NCBI GenBank assembly: GCA_937949545.1
Contig: CALEDR010000003.1
Location: 1 to 64,000, forward strand
DNA: 64,000 nt
Reading direction: 5' to 3'
Origin: an uncultured Phycisphaerae bacterium
GTDB lineage: Bacteria; Planctomycetota; Phycisphaerae; Sedimentisphaerales; Anaerohalosphaeraceae
The position numbers and the translations under genes are program-made. Shown here piece by piece: positions 54,519 through 63,024 of the stretch; position 1 is the first letter of the stretch, and each line of letters starts with the position of its first letter. The notes beneath the pieces were generated by a model that had not been told where the DNA came from, ran no database searches, and saw only the letters and a list, made by a program, of their open reading frames with translations.

Positions 54519-56111
54519 ATGACGTCAGGAAAAAAGAGCGACAATTCATCTTGTGAGTCTTCCGGTTTTACCGCAGAGGGCATTTACCATTTTCTGGAAT
54601 GGCTGGTTACGGCGCTGGCGTCCACGCTGGTTTTCATTGTCTTTATTATGCAGGTGTACCGCATTCCGACCGGCAGTATGGCCGATACCCTCAAGGGGGC
54701 ACATTTTCGGCTTCGCTGTGAGCAGTGCGGGTATCGGTATGAGTATGATTTTTCTCCACGTCAGTACGGGCTGGGGGAAAATGTAATTCCAAAGCGGGAT
54801 TTGCCGATTTTGAAGGAATGCCGCTGTCCGAGCTGCGGGTATGCGTATCGGGTCTGGATGCGGGACAAGGACCCGCGGTATTATCGTCGGGTGTATAAGG
54901 GGGATCAGATTTTTGTCCTGAAGTGCGTTTATCAGTTCTGGGAGCCGAGCCGGTGGGATGTAGTGGTGTTTAAGAATCCGCTGGAGCCGCATATTAATTA
55001 TATCAAGCGGCTGATCGGCAGGCCGGGGGAAAAGGTGGAAATCATCGACGGAGATATTTATATCAACGACCGGATTGTGCGCAAGCCGCCGTCGGTTCAG
55101 GACGAATTATGGATGCCGATTTATGAGAATGATTATCAGCCGGCTCGTCCGGAAGAAGAGCGGTTCAACCGCCGTTCGTGGAGACAGCCGTTTGAAAATT
55201 TAGGTTCGAGCCGGTGGGATTTGGGCGGTTTCGGACGGCCGTATTTTCTCTTGGCGGAGGACGGAACGCAGGTTCATCGAATTCAGTATAATCCGCAGAT
55301 TGGAAATGATTTTCGGGCAGTCTATGCCTATGACCCGCCGGACTTTCAGGCGAATATGCCGATTTGCAGCGATTTGATGCTTCGCAGTGTGCCCCATCTT
55401 GAACCCGGCGGCGGCGTGGGGTATGAGCTGGGCAAATACGGCCGACGCTATCAGGGCTGGCTTCACGGGGACGGGCGGCTGGAGATTTTCCAGGTGGACT
55501 CCGGGGAACAGAAGAGACTTTTGGCCAGCGGGACGGCGGATTTGAAGGGAGCTGTTCAGCGGCAGGAATTCCGCTTTTCGAATGTGGATCATCAGCTGAT
55601 TCTGGAGTACGGCCGGAACCGTCTGGAGTATGATTTGGGACGCGGAGCGGAGGATGCCGGGACCTGGTCTCATATCCAGCCGGAGGCGGCCATCCTCGGG
55701 TACGGCAAAGTACAGTTGGCTCATATCGGGCTGTTTCGGGACATTTACTATATGAATACGGATGTGTCCAATCCGAGAAATCCGATTCTGCAGGGCGGGG
55801 CGGGCAATCCGATTGTGTTGGGAGAGGATGAGTTTTTTGTCTGCGGGGACAACAGCCCGTACAGTCTGGATTCCCGCTGGTGGAATAAACCGGGACGGGG
55901 AAATCACGGGCGGACGTTTGCTCAAGGGGTTGTTCCGAGGGACTATTTTGTGGGGAAAGCGTTTTTCGTTCACTGGCCGGGCGGAGATTCGGTCCTTCCG
56001 GGCTTTATCCGTTTTGTTCCGTATGTAGAGGGAATGAAAATCATCTATGGGGGCAGCCGGAGTTGGGATAAGGCGGAGTCTCTGACGGCAGAAGCGGAGA
56101 AGAAACCGTGA
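54519..56111 (+). CDS. lepB: Signal peptidase I with zinc ribbon and large insertion (first copy)
   Basis: This 530-residue protein keeps the S26 catalytic dyad: S53 in IPTGSMADT after one membrane segment (~28-46), and K163 in YIKRLIG. Box E is GDNSPYSLDSR near the C-terminus. Between Ser and Lys are zinc-like cysteine pairs (CEQC at 67-70, CRCPSC at 101-106). Between Lys and box E is a ~230-residue insertion with jelly-roll/LamG-like patterning. Usual SPase I is 200-325 residues. It releases secreted proteins at the membrane. It overlaps the next gene by four bases. Confidence 0.9.
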   Translation: MTSGKKSDNSSCESSGFTAEGIYHFLEWLVTALASTLVFIVFIMQVYRIPTGSMADTLKGAHFRLRCEQCGYRYEYDFSPRQYGLGENVIPKRDLPILKECRCPSCGYAYRVWMRDKDPRYYRRVYKGDQIFVLKCVYQFWEPSRWDVVVFKNPLEPHINYIKRLIGRPGEKVEIIDGDIYINDRIVRKPPSVQDELWMPIYENDYQPARPEEERFNRRSWRQPFENLGSSRWDLGGFGRPYFLLAEDGTQVHRIQYNPQIGNDFRAVYAYDPPDFQANMPICSDLMLRSVPHLEPGGGVGYELGKYGRRYQGWLHGDGRLEIFQVDSGEQKRLLASGTADLKGAVQRQEFRFSNVDHQLILEYGRNRLEYDLGRGAEDAGTWSHIQPEAAILGYGKVQLAHIGLFRDIYYMNTDVSNPRNPILQGGAGNPIVLGEDEFFVCGDNSPYSLDSRWWNKPGRGNHGRTFAQGVVPRDYFVGKAFFVHWPGGDSVLPGFIRFVPYVEGMKIIYGGSRSWDKAESLTAEAEKKP

Positions 56112-57610
56112 GATTGGCTAGTCCTTCGGATGGTTTGGCACCGGATTATCCGCGCCTGCGGCGCAGCCGGACGGTGGAGTCGGTTGTCAATGCCCTGGAT
56201 GGGCTGCTGGTGGCGTTTATTTTGGCGCTGCTGTTTCGGGCGTTTGTGCTAGAGGCGTTTCAGATACCGACGGGGAGTATGGCGGAGACGCTCAAAGGAG
56301 CCCACTGGTCTCTTCGCTGCCTTCGATGCGGCATTCCATATGACTTTGGGGCGGATGCGAGCTGGTCCGGACAGCCGATCTGTCCGAACTGCGGGTATGA
56401 ACAGCCGCGGGCGGCCATGGGGGTGCTGGCAAACGGCGACCGGATTTTTGTGAATAAGTGCATTTACCAGTTTTCGGAGCCGAAACGGTGGGATGTGGTT
56501 GTGTTCAAGAATCCGCCGAATCCGCAGGAAAATTATATCAAGCGTCTGATTGGGCTGCCGGGAGAGTCCGTGGAGATTGTTGACGGCGATGTGTATATCA
56601 ACGGACAGATTATTCGCAAACCGCGGAAGATTCAGGAAGAGCTCTGGACGTGTCTGTACCATAATGATTATCAGGCGGGGTTTGCCGGCGGCCGTTTTTC
56701 GTCGCCTTCGGAGGAGTCTTCTTCATCCTGGCCTTTGGAGCCGCGGTTTGAGCCGGAAGGACAGAGTGCCTGGGAACTGAATCCGGAAGGGGACGCCGTT
56801 TTCCTTTTGCGGGGAGACGGGGCCGATGAGCATGCCGTTCGTTTTGTCCCCAAGCGGCCGGATGCCTTTCGGGTTTCGTATGCCTATAACGGGCCGGAGG
56901 GCGGCCCGAATCGTCCGATTTGTTCGGATTTAATGATTCGATTCTGGGTGCAGCCGACGGGGGAACAGGGGCAGGTTGGGGCTCTGCTGAGCAAGAACGG
57001 GGTCGGGTACATCGGACGATTGGATTTTGCCGGCCAGCTGGTTTTTGAAAAACAGACGGAGGATGGGCAGCGCAGCGAGCTGAGAAGGCTGGTTTTCTCG
57101 CCGGAATGGTCCCGGAAGGGGCTGTGGTTTGAGTTTGCCAATGTGGACCGCCGCCTGGTGATTCGCTGCAGAGATTATCGGTTTTCCTATGATTTGAAGG
57201 AGGAGGATTTGGGAGAACGCACCGGCCGCCGGCAGAACCCGGAGGTGAAGATTTTGGGGCAGGGAGGGATGCGGCTTTTTCATATCGGGGTGTATCGGGA
57301 TATTTATTATCTTTCGACGGATTCGCTTCGGGCGCGGCGGGGGCGTCCGTTTCAGCTGGGGCCGGATGAATTTTTTGTTTGCGGAGACAATACGCCAAAC
57401 AGTTATGACAGCCGGCAGTGGGCCGCGGAGGGGCTGGGCAACAACGGAAAGCGGTATCGGGAGGGAGTGGTCCCGCGTGATTTTATGATGGGCAAGGCCT
57501 TTTTTATCTATTGGTCGGATGCGTTTCGGCCCCGGGAGTATATGCTGCCGGTCATCCCGAATCTGGAGCGTCTGCGGGTGATTTACGGGGGCTCGGAGGA
57601 GATTTATTAA
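56108..57610 (+). CDS. lepB: Signal peptidase I with zinc ribbon and large insertion (second copy)
   Basis: This 500-residue paralogue begins at GTG 56108 (GTGA overlap). S57 (PTGSMAET) and K145 (YIKRLIG) give the dyad, with zinc-like pairs at 71-74 and 92-95 and box E GDNTPNSYDSR. The same inserted region lies before box E. The two copies are tandem duplicates; differing zinc and insertion lengths suggest different substrates or sites. Confidence 0.9.
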   Translation: MRLASPSDGLAPDYPRLRRSRTVESVVNALDGLLVAFILALLFRAFVLEAFQIPTGSMAETLKGAHWSLRCLRCGIPYDFGADASWSGQPICPNCGYEQPRAAMGVLANGDRIFVNKCIYQFSEPKRWDVVVFKNPPNPQENYIKRLIGLPGESVEIVDGDVYINGQIIRKPRKIQEELWTCLYHNDYQAGFAGGRFSSPSEESSSSWPLEPRFEPEGQSAWELNPEGDAVFLLRGDGADEHAVRFVPKRPDAFRVSYAYNGPEGGPNRPICSDLMIRFWVQPTGEQGQVGALLSKNGVGYIGRLDFAGQLVFEKQTEDGQRSELRRLVFSPEWSRKGLWFEFANVDRRLVIRCRDYRFSYDLKEEDLGERTGRRQNPEVKILGQGGMRLFHIGVYRDIYYLSTDSLRARRGRPFQLGPDEFFVCGDNTPNSYDSRQWAAEGLGNNGKRYREGVVPRDFMMGKAFFIYWSDAFRPREYMLPVIPNLERLRVIYGGSEEIY

Positions 57611-57616
57611 TCAAAA

Positions 57617-57640
57617 CAGTTATCAGTCATCAGTTATCAG
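57617..57640 (+). repeat. TATCAGT(C/T)ATCAG-type short repeat
   Basis: Several CAG(T/C)TATCAG-like units run in tandem. A related copy lies at 60494-60524 after the HAD gene. They may be slippage products of a short interspersed element. Confidence 0.5.
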
Positions 57641-57682
57641 GGGGCGGCTGTTTGGCATTCAGAGTGTTTGTCGGATGAAAAA

Positions 57683-57715
57683 AAACGCCGGATGCAAAGG
57701 GCACATCCGGCGTTT
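57683..57715. terminator. Bidirectional terminator between lepB and the FtsZ-like gene
   Basis: AAACGCCGGATG (57683-57694) pairs with CATCCGGCGTTT (57704-57715). A long T run follows on the minus strand and a T-rich stretch on the plus strand. Confidence 0.85.
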
Positions 57716-57736
57716 GTTATTGTTTTAGTCTGAAGC

Positions 57737-59059
57737 TTACGCTGTGACCATCTGAGTGGCCAGGAGTTCTTCGACGCGTTGGGTCGGGAAGTCCAGTCCG
57801 CCGATGATGGTATAGACCCGAAGAGCCTCGCGTCCGTCCTCATAGATGCCGCGGTGGATGGTGGCTTTTCCGGTCAGGTCGGCCAGGACGTCAAAGGCGA
57901 AGTTGATGTTGTCCTGCAGGTTGGGTGTGTTGGCCATCATCCGCCTGCCGCCGACGACGATGCAGCCGGCGACCTTGGCGGTGCTCAGATCGAAGCCGTT
58001 GCTCAAGAGCGTCTTTTCGAGGTTCTGCTTGACGGCGCTGCTGAGGGCGAACCGGTCTTTGTATTTTTCGACGCGTGTGAGGCCCATAATCGCGCAGCCG
58101 CCGGCCTTCAGGATGCTCTGGTAATCGACCGGGTCCAGAGTGGTGTAGGGGCTGCTGAGCGAGCTGAGCCGGTTGAAGATGTCGAACATGCCGGCCACGG
58201 TGTTGTTGACGCTGGGCCAGAACTCGCGAACCGTCTTGCCCGGGTACATCCGGCTGATTTTCTCATTGTCAATGATAATCAGCGGAGAGATTTGCCCTTT
58301 GGAGGCCATCTTTCCCAGTTCGGCGGCCACCTGATAGGCATTTTCAGCCACCTGCGGCGAGTTGGCTTCGCCGTTGGTCGGCAGGGTCATAATGACGCCG
58401 ACGTGCTTGTGGGGCTCGGTTTTCCCGATGGAATAGACATAATCCTTGGCGATGCTGACCAGTTCGGCCGCACTGCCGCCGCCGGTTCCGCCGCCGGCCC
58501 CGAAGCAGACCATCACATGGTCCACTTCCGTTCCGAAGGTCTTGCGGGTCAGGTGCAGGATGTCCTGCCGCCACTGGGCGGCGGCCTGCTGTCCGCGGCC
58601 CATGTCTTTGCCGGCCCCTTTTTCGCCGATGTCCATCAGAAACTTCTGAGAGGGCGGCAGCCCCAGCAAGTCGAGGTCGTGGTAGGTGGTGTTGACGGCA
58701 ACGGCCTTTTTGTAGCCGAGGTCATAAAAGGCCTTCACGATCCGTCCGCCGCACTGGCCGCTTCCAATCCAGGCAAAGCGGGTGGAGCCGACGAAATTGT
58801 CCTTCACGCCTGTTTCACAGACGGTTTTGACCTCATACCGTTCCAGGTCCAGAACGGGGATCATCTCTTTTTTGGCTTTGGCGGGCTTGGGAGCGGATGT
58901 TTTGACCTGTGCGGAAACGTTTTTCTTCGCGACCGGCTTTGGTCTGGCGGTCTTGACCTTTTTAATAGGGGTTGTTTTTGAGGTTTTCCGCACGGAGGTT
59001 TTGGCGACTTTTTTTACGGATTTGCGGACGCCCTTTTTGGAGTTTTTTTTTGCTGTCAT
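57737..59059 (-). CDS. FtsZ/tubulin-superfamily GTPase with lysine-rich N-terminal tail
   Basis: This 440-residue protein is a divergent member of the FtsZ/tubulin family. T1 is GSGQCGG at 99-105, the T4 G-box is GAGGGTGGG at 187-195 (family GGGTGTG), and the T7 region is TTLDPVDY at 307-313. T7 keeps both acidic residues (D309, D312) needed for hydrolysis, although the FtsZ Asn is Thr. Residues 1-64 contain 24 Lys/Arg and no Asp/Glu, with KKVAKTSVRKTSKTT-like H1/SR patterning. The usual FtsZ C-terminal tail is not recognisable. It probably forms filaments; the tail may bind DNA or membrane. Confidence 0.85.
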   Translation of the reverse strand: MTAKKNSKKGVRKSVKKVAKTSVRKTSKTTPIKKVKTARPKPVAKKNVSAQVKTSAPKPAKAKKEMIPVLDLERYEVKTVCETGVKDNFVGSTRFAWIGSGQCGGRIVKAFYDLGYKKAVAVNTTYHDLDLLGLPPSQKFLMDIGEKGAGKDMGRGQQAAAQWRQDILHLTRKTFGTEVDHVMVCFGAGGGTGGGSAAELVSIAKDYVYSIGKTEPHKHVGVIMTLPTNGEANSPQVAENAYQVAAELGKMASKGQISPLIIIDNEKISRMYPGKTVREFWPSVNNTVAGMFDIFNRLSSLSSPYTTLDPVDYQSILKAGGCAIMGLTRVEKYKDRFALSSAVKQNLEKTLLSNGFDLSTAKVAGCIVVGGRRMMANTPNLQDNINFAFDVLADLTGKATIHRGIYEDGREALRVYTIIGGLDFPTQRVEELLATQMVTA

Positions 59060-59365
59060 TCTTTTTCTCCTATATTATTTTTTCATCCCTAAGAATACTT
59101 CTGCCGGTAACCCTGTTTTCCTGGCTGTAGAGTCTGTGCTGCCTTTGCTGTTGAGTTCGGTTTTTTGAGGACTGGGATTAAGGAGACTGTTTGAAAAAAA
59201 GAAAAATGAAAGCAATTTGCCCCGAGAAGAGCTTGAAATGGGAATCTGCGGGGTCTCCGGAAGAAGTCCGATAAACAGGATGAAATGTTATCGGGCCTTC
59301 GAGAAGGAAAAGCGGTTCTTGTGCGTTGCCGCAGGAGCGGGTATAAAAAAACGGAGTCAGATGAG
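59060..59365. other. Intergenic region with no convincing gene
   Basis: This 306-base stretch between the FtsZ-like gene (upstream region on the minus strand) and the CYTH gene has AT-rich tracts and no clear promoter, terminator or small gene that I can support. Confidence 0.4.
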
Positions 59366-59887
59366 ATGAAGCATTTCAATATCGAAATCAAGGCGCACTG
59401 CCGGCATCCGGAAAGGGTTCGGCGGGTTCTGGAGGAAGCGGGGGCAGTTCTTCGCGGAACGGATGAGCAGACGGATGTGTATTTTCAGGTGCCGAAGGGG
59501 CGGCTGAAGCTTCGGCAAGGGACGATTGAGAATGCACTGATTTTTTATGAGCGGCCCAACCAGGCGGGGCCGAAGCGGTCGGATGTGTTTTTGTATCCGG
59601 CGGCGGAAAGCGGTTTGCTTCGAGAGGTGCTGGAAAAAGCCCTGAGGATTTTGGCGGTTGTCCGCAAGAGACGGGAGATTTATTTTCTGGGGAATATCAA
59701 GTTTCATCTGGACTGCGTGGAGGGGTTGGGGGATTTTGCGGAAATTGAGGTGATGGACATGGAAGGAAGCGGCGATTGTGAAGGACTTCGGCGGCAGTGT
59801 GAGGACTTTATGAGGCGGTTTGGAATCGAAACGAAAGACCTTCTGGAGTGTTCGTACAGTGATATGATTTTGGAGAAGGGGCAATGA
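59366..59887 (+). CDS. CYTH domain protein
   Basis: This 173-residue protein starts MKHFNIEIKAH and follows the CYTH beta-barrel pattern (DVYFQVPKGRLKLRQG, then GLGDFAEIEVM and CSYSDMIL). CYTH proteins bind triphosphates in the barrel and include class IV adenylate cyclases and thiamine or inorganic triphosphatases. The first Glu of the ExExK motif is Asn here, so activity is uncertain. GGAG lies upstream. It is coupled to the HAD gene by an ATGA overlap. Confidence 0.8.
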   Translation: MKHFNIEIKAHCRHPERVRRVLEEAGAVLRGTDEQTDVYFQVPKGRLKLRQGTIENALIFYERPNQAGPKRSDVFLYPAAESGLLREVLEKALRILAVVRKRREIYFLGNIKFHLDCVEGLGDFAEIEVMDMEGSGDCEGLRRQCEDFMRRFGIETKDLLECSYSDMILEKGQ

Positions 59888-60486
59888 GGCCGGAAAAGAT
59901 CGAGGCGGTTATTTTTGATTTGGGCGGGGTTCTGATTGGGATTGATTTGGAGCAGCTTCAGAAGGAGCCGGAAACAAAAGACTGGGCCCGGCTTATTCCG
60001 GAGATGCGCCGGCAGCCGGAAACGGTGCTGCTGAACCGGGGGAAGATGCTGCCGGATGAGTTTTATCAGGTGATGCGTGGGCGGTTTTCTCTGAGCGGCT
60101 CGTTCGAGGATTTTCGACGGGCCTGGTGCGGAATTTTTACGCCGCGTCCGCAGATGGAAGATTTGGTGCGGCGTCTGGCGGGCCGAGTGCCGCTGGGACT
60201 TTTATCGGATACAGAGCCGATGCATTGGGATTATCTTCGTCGGCAGTACGGGTTTCTGGAACTGTTTCAAAAGCCGGTGCTCAGTTTTAAGGCGGGGGCG
60301 GTCAAGCCGGTGCCGAACATGTATCAGCTGGCGGCCGAGTCGGTCGGCGTGCCGGCGGAGCGGTGCTTTTATGTAGATGACTTGCCGGAGAATGTAGAAG
60401 GAGCCCGGCGGGCTGGGATGAGGGCGGAGGTATTTGAGAGTGCAGAGCAGATTCAGACGGTCTTGAAAGACGCCGGAATCGAGTAG
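59884..60486 (+). CDS. HAD-superfamily hydrolase
   Basis: This 200-residue protein has HAD motif I IFDLGGVL, motif II LLSDTE, motif III Lys in FKAGAVKP and motif IV YVDDLPENV. This is the YihX-like subgroup of sugar-phosphate phosphatases. Its start overlaps the stop of the CYTH gene (ATGA). Substrate unknown. Confidence 0.88.
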   Translation: MRPEKIEAVIFDLGGVLIGIDLEQLQKEPETKDWARLIPEMRRQPETVLLNRGKMLPDEFYQVMRGRFSLSGSFEDFRRAWCGIFTPRPQMEDLVRRLAGRVPLGLLSDTEPMHWDYLRRQYGFLELFQKPVLSFKAGAVKPVPNMYQLAAESVGVPAERCFYVDDLPENVEGARRAGMRAEVFESAEQIQTVLKDAGIE

Positions 60487-60493
60487 GACGATT

Positions 60494-60524
60494 CAGTCAT
60501 CAGCTATCAGTCATCAGTTAGCAG
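60494..60524 (+). repeat. TATCAGT(C/T)ATCAG-type short repeat, second copy
   Basis: The sequence of CAGTCATCAGCTATCAGTCA-like units resembles the copy at 57617-57640. Both copies lie shortly after a coding stop. Confidence 0.5.
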
Positions 60525-60558
60525 AGGGCGGGATGGGGGGAAGCGGTCTGTGCAAAAT

Positions 60559-60585
60559 AAAAAAAGCCGGCATAAAGACCGGCTT
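60559..60585 (-). terminator. Terminator of the ilvC-lipoprotein transcript
   Basis: AAGCCGG and CCGGCTT flank an 8-base loop; on the minus strand a run of T follows. It lies downstream of the lipoprotein gene. Confidence 0.75.
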
Positions 60586-60606
60586 CAAAAAACCAGAGGT
60601 TCGAGA

Positions 60607-61344
60607 TTACATATACATTACGTCAGGGTGTTTCTCAAAGGGTTTGTGCCGGAACCAGGCCGGAGAGGCCTTGATTTTGATTTTGACGGTGTCGTTGAGA
60701 ATCAGCATTCGGATGCGGCTTTGGCCGAGCGTCGGATGTTCGAACTCCAGTCCCTCCAGCCAGCTGAGATGTGAGGCCAATGCGGGAGATTGTTCGAGTT
60801 TGACCAAAACCGACTGGAAAAGCTGATTGACCATCATGGCAGAACTCTGCAGTGTCTGGCTGTCGGCAGTGACCTGAAGGGCATCGTTGTTAAACTGCTT
60901 CTGCGCTTCCTTCAGGACGGCGATAAATCGAGCATTCTGGGAGGGGTAGGCCGCATTGAGGACCTGTTCATCGAGGACTAATTCTGCATCCAGCCGGACT
61001 TTGGGGCGCGGCGGAGCGTTGGGTCCCAGACGCTGTTCGACGCAGGAGAATGCGTATTTGCGGACAGCCAGAAGGGAGTCTTCGTCAAAGGCGGCCATCT
61101 TAAACCAGTGGGTGCGGCCTTTATCCCGTTCATTCCAGGAGGCCGCAACGCTTTCACTCTGACTGAGGTATTCGGAGAGGGGATCGAAGATGGATGAAAG
61201 GACCTGAGCGGAGGCGCTTTGCCGAAGAATCATGCTGTCGTATTTTTCGAAGACGACTTTTTCTTCGCTGAAGGTCTGAACACAGCCGCCCAGCAGCAGG
61301 AAAGCCGGCAGTGCGGCCCATGCGAGAAGGCCCGTTCGATTCAC
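60607..61344 (-). CDS. Lipoprotein of unknown function
   Basis: From GTG 61344 (AAAGGGG six bases upstream) this is a 245-residue lipoprotein with lipobox LLLGGC. The rest is alpha-helical with no recognised family: LSSIFDPLSEYLSQSES and NAAYPSQNARFIAVLKEAQKQF. It lies 23 bases after ilvC on the same strand and may share its transcript. Confidence 0.6.
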   Translation of the reverse strand: MNRTGLLAWAALPAFLLLGGCVQTFSEEKVVFEKYDSMILRQSASAQVLSSIFDPLSEYLSQSESVAASWNERDKGRTHWFKMAAFDEDSLLAVRKYAFSCVEQRLGPNAPPRPKVRLDAELVLDEQVLNAAYPSQNARFIAVLKEAQKQFNNDALQVTADSQTLQSSAMMVNQLFQSVLVKLEQSPALASHLSWLEGLEFEHPTLGQSRIRMLILNDTVKIKIKASPAWFRHKPFEKHPDVMYM

Positions 61345-61367
61345 AGTGTGCCCCTTTCGTTTGTCAG

Positions 61368-62369
61368 TTAGATTTCCTTGGCGTGAATCCATTTCATCAT
61401 TTTCCGCAGTTTTCGTCCGACCTGTTCGAGCTGGGAGTTGTAGTCTTTCTGATAGAGTTCGTTGAACTTTTTGAGGCCGGACTGATATTCAGCGACCCAC
61501 TCTTTGGCGAAAGCGCCGGAAGTAATTTCGCCGAGAATCTTTTTCATTTCGGCTTTGGTCTGTTCGGTGATGATGCGCGGGCCGCGGGTGAGATCGCCGT
61601 ATTCGGCGGTATTGGAGATGCTGTATCGCATATAACTCATGCCGCCCTGATACATCAGGTCCACAATGAGTTTGACCTCGTGCATACATTCAAAATAGGC
61701 GATTTCGGGCTGATAGCCGGCTTCGACGAGGGTTTCAAATCCGGCTTTAATCAGGGCTGTCAGGCCGCCGCAGAGGACGACTTGTTCGCCAAAGAGGTCG
61801 GTTTCGGTTTCTTCTTTAAAGGTGGTCTGGAGGATGCCGGCGCGGGCGCCGCCGATGCCGCAACCCCAGGCCAGAGCAATCTGAAGAGCGGTTCCTGTGG
61901 CATCCTGCTGGACGGCCACAAGGCAGGGGACTCCGCCGCCTTTCTCAAACTCGCTTCGGACCAGATGACCGGGGCCTTTGGGGGCGATCATGACGACGTT
62001 GATATCCGCCGGGGGCTTGATGTATCCGAAGTGGATATTGAACCCGTGGCAGAAGCCCAGTGTCTGGCCGGCCTTGAGATTGGGGGCGATTTCCGTTTGA
62101 TAAACCTTGGCCTGGATTTCATCCGGGAGGGTGATGATAATCAGGGAGGCTCCTTTGACAGCCTCAGCAATCGGCCCCGGCTTGAATCCGTGTTCGACGG
62201 CCAGTTTGTAATTGTCAGTGCCTTTTAATTCGGCAACGGCGACCTCAATGCCGCTGTCGCGGAGGTTCTGGCTGTGGGCGTGGCCCTGACTGCCGTAGCC
62301 GATGACCGCAACTTTCTTGCCTTTCAGGGCGTCAATCGGAGCATCCTGTTCGTAATAAATCTTAGCCAT
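61368..62369 (-). CDS. ilvC: Ketol-acid reductoisomerase, class I
   Basis: This 333-residue enzyme of isoleucine-valine synthesis has the Rossmann motif [13 protein letters not shown] and the KARI motifs with [20 protein letters not shown] and, in the knotted domain, [20 protein letters not shown]. In the cofactor-specificity loop the usual NADPH-binding GSxS is replaced by GTDN (ELKGTDN), which may shift preference to NADH. ATG 62369 gives the standard N-terminus. The ilvB/N or leu genes are not adjacent. Confidence 0.96.
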   Translation of the reverse strand: MAKIYYEQDAPIDALKGKKVAVIGYGSQGHAHSQNLRDSGIEVAVAELKGTDNYKLAVEHGFKPGPIAEAVKGASLIIITLPDEIQAKVYQTEIAPNLKAGQTLGFCHGFNIHFGYIKPPADINVVMIAPKGPGHLVRSEFEKGGGVPCLVAVQQDATGTALQIALAWGCGIGGARAGILQTTFKEETETDLFGEQVVLCGGLTALIKAGFETLVEAGYQPEIAYFECMHEVKLIVDLMYQGGMSYMRYSISNTAEYGDLTRGPRIITEQTKAEMKKILGEITSGAFAKEWVAEYQSGLKKFNELYQKDYNSQLEQVGRKLRKMMKWIHAKEI

Positions 62370-62542
62370 GATCGTTTGGTCTCCTCGTGTAATTCTTGAC
62401 TGGTTTTGCAGGTATAAAGGCTGTAAAATACTCGAAGAACCGAAGGGTTTCAACTATTTTCCTTTCGATTCCAAGTTATTTACAAATGAAGGGGTTGGGG
62501 GAAAGGTCTGATGATTTTTTTCCGGGGTATCTGGAAACTTTC

Positions 62543-62580
62543 TTGATTTTTGGGGATTCTTGTCTATAATGTTTATAGAC
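62543..62580 (+). promoter_or_regulatory. Promoter with overlapping palindromic operator of the Rrf2 gene
   Basis: TTGATT (62543-62548), a 16-base spacer and TATAAT (62565-62570) form a sigma-70 promoter. A perfect palindrome GTCTATAA-TGT-TTATAGAC (62562-62580) overlaps its -10, an arrangement typical of autoregulation. Confidence 0.7.
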
Positions 62581-62608
62581 TTGCAATAGTATTGTGGGGA
62601 CAATTAGG

Positions 62609-63010
62609 ATGCGTCTGACCACAAAAAGCGAATACACCATTTTGGCACTGATTTATCTGGCCCGGCAGCCGGAGGGCGCTTTTGTAAAAATAGAGGAGAT
62701 TTGCCGGCATTTTGAGATTCCCAAAAAGTACCTCGAGCTTCTTTTTATGACGTTGCGTCAGAATCGCTATCTTCAGACGCGTCGGGGTACAAACGGGGGG
62801 TATCGGCTGATGCGGCCGGCCAGAGAAATCACGATTGCGGAGATTGTGCGGCTGATGGACGGGCCGCTGGCTCCGACGGAATCGGTCAGCAAGTATTTCT
62901 TTGCTGATACGCCGCTGAGCAAGGAGCCCAAAATGCTGGCGGTGTGTAAAGAAATTCGGGATTTCATCGCGGAGCGTCTGGAGCGGCTAACGTTAGCGGA
63001 TTTGGCCTGA
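62609..63010 (+). CDS. Rrf2 family transcriptional regulator without the Fe-S cysteine triad
   Basis: This 133-residue winged-helix protein has the Rrf2 signature LTTKSEYTILALIYLA, the recognition helix RRGTNGGYRL and the dimerisation helix. Iron-sulfur members have three clustered Cys; here only C32 and C113 exist, so the protein is probably cluster-free, as in CymR. An operator palindrome lies over its promoter, which suggests autorepression. The PstS-like gene follows 14 bases later. Confidence 0.9.
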   Translation: MRLTTKSEYTILALIYLARQPEGAFVKIEEICRHFEIPKKYLELLFMTLRQNRYLQTRRGTNGGYRLMRPAREITIAEIVRLMDGPLAPTESVSKYFFADTPLSKEPKMLAVCKEIRDFIAERLERLTLADLA

Positions 63011-63024
63011 TAAGGAGACGGAGT

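Noticed and set aside
54519-57610. One signal peptidase split by an artefact
   Set aside because: Each gene has its own membrane segment, Ser-Lys dyad and box E, so these are true duplicates.
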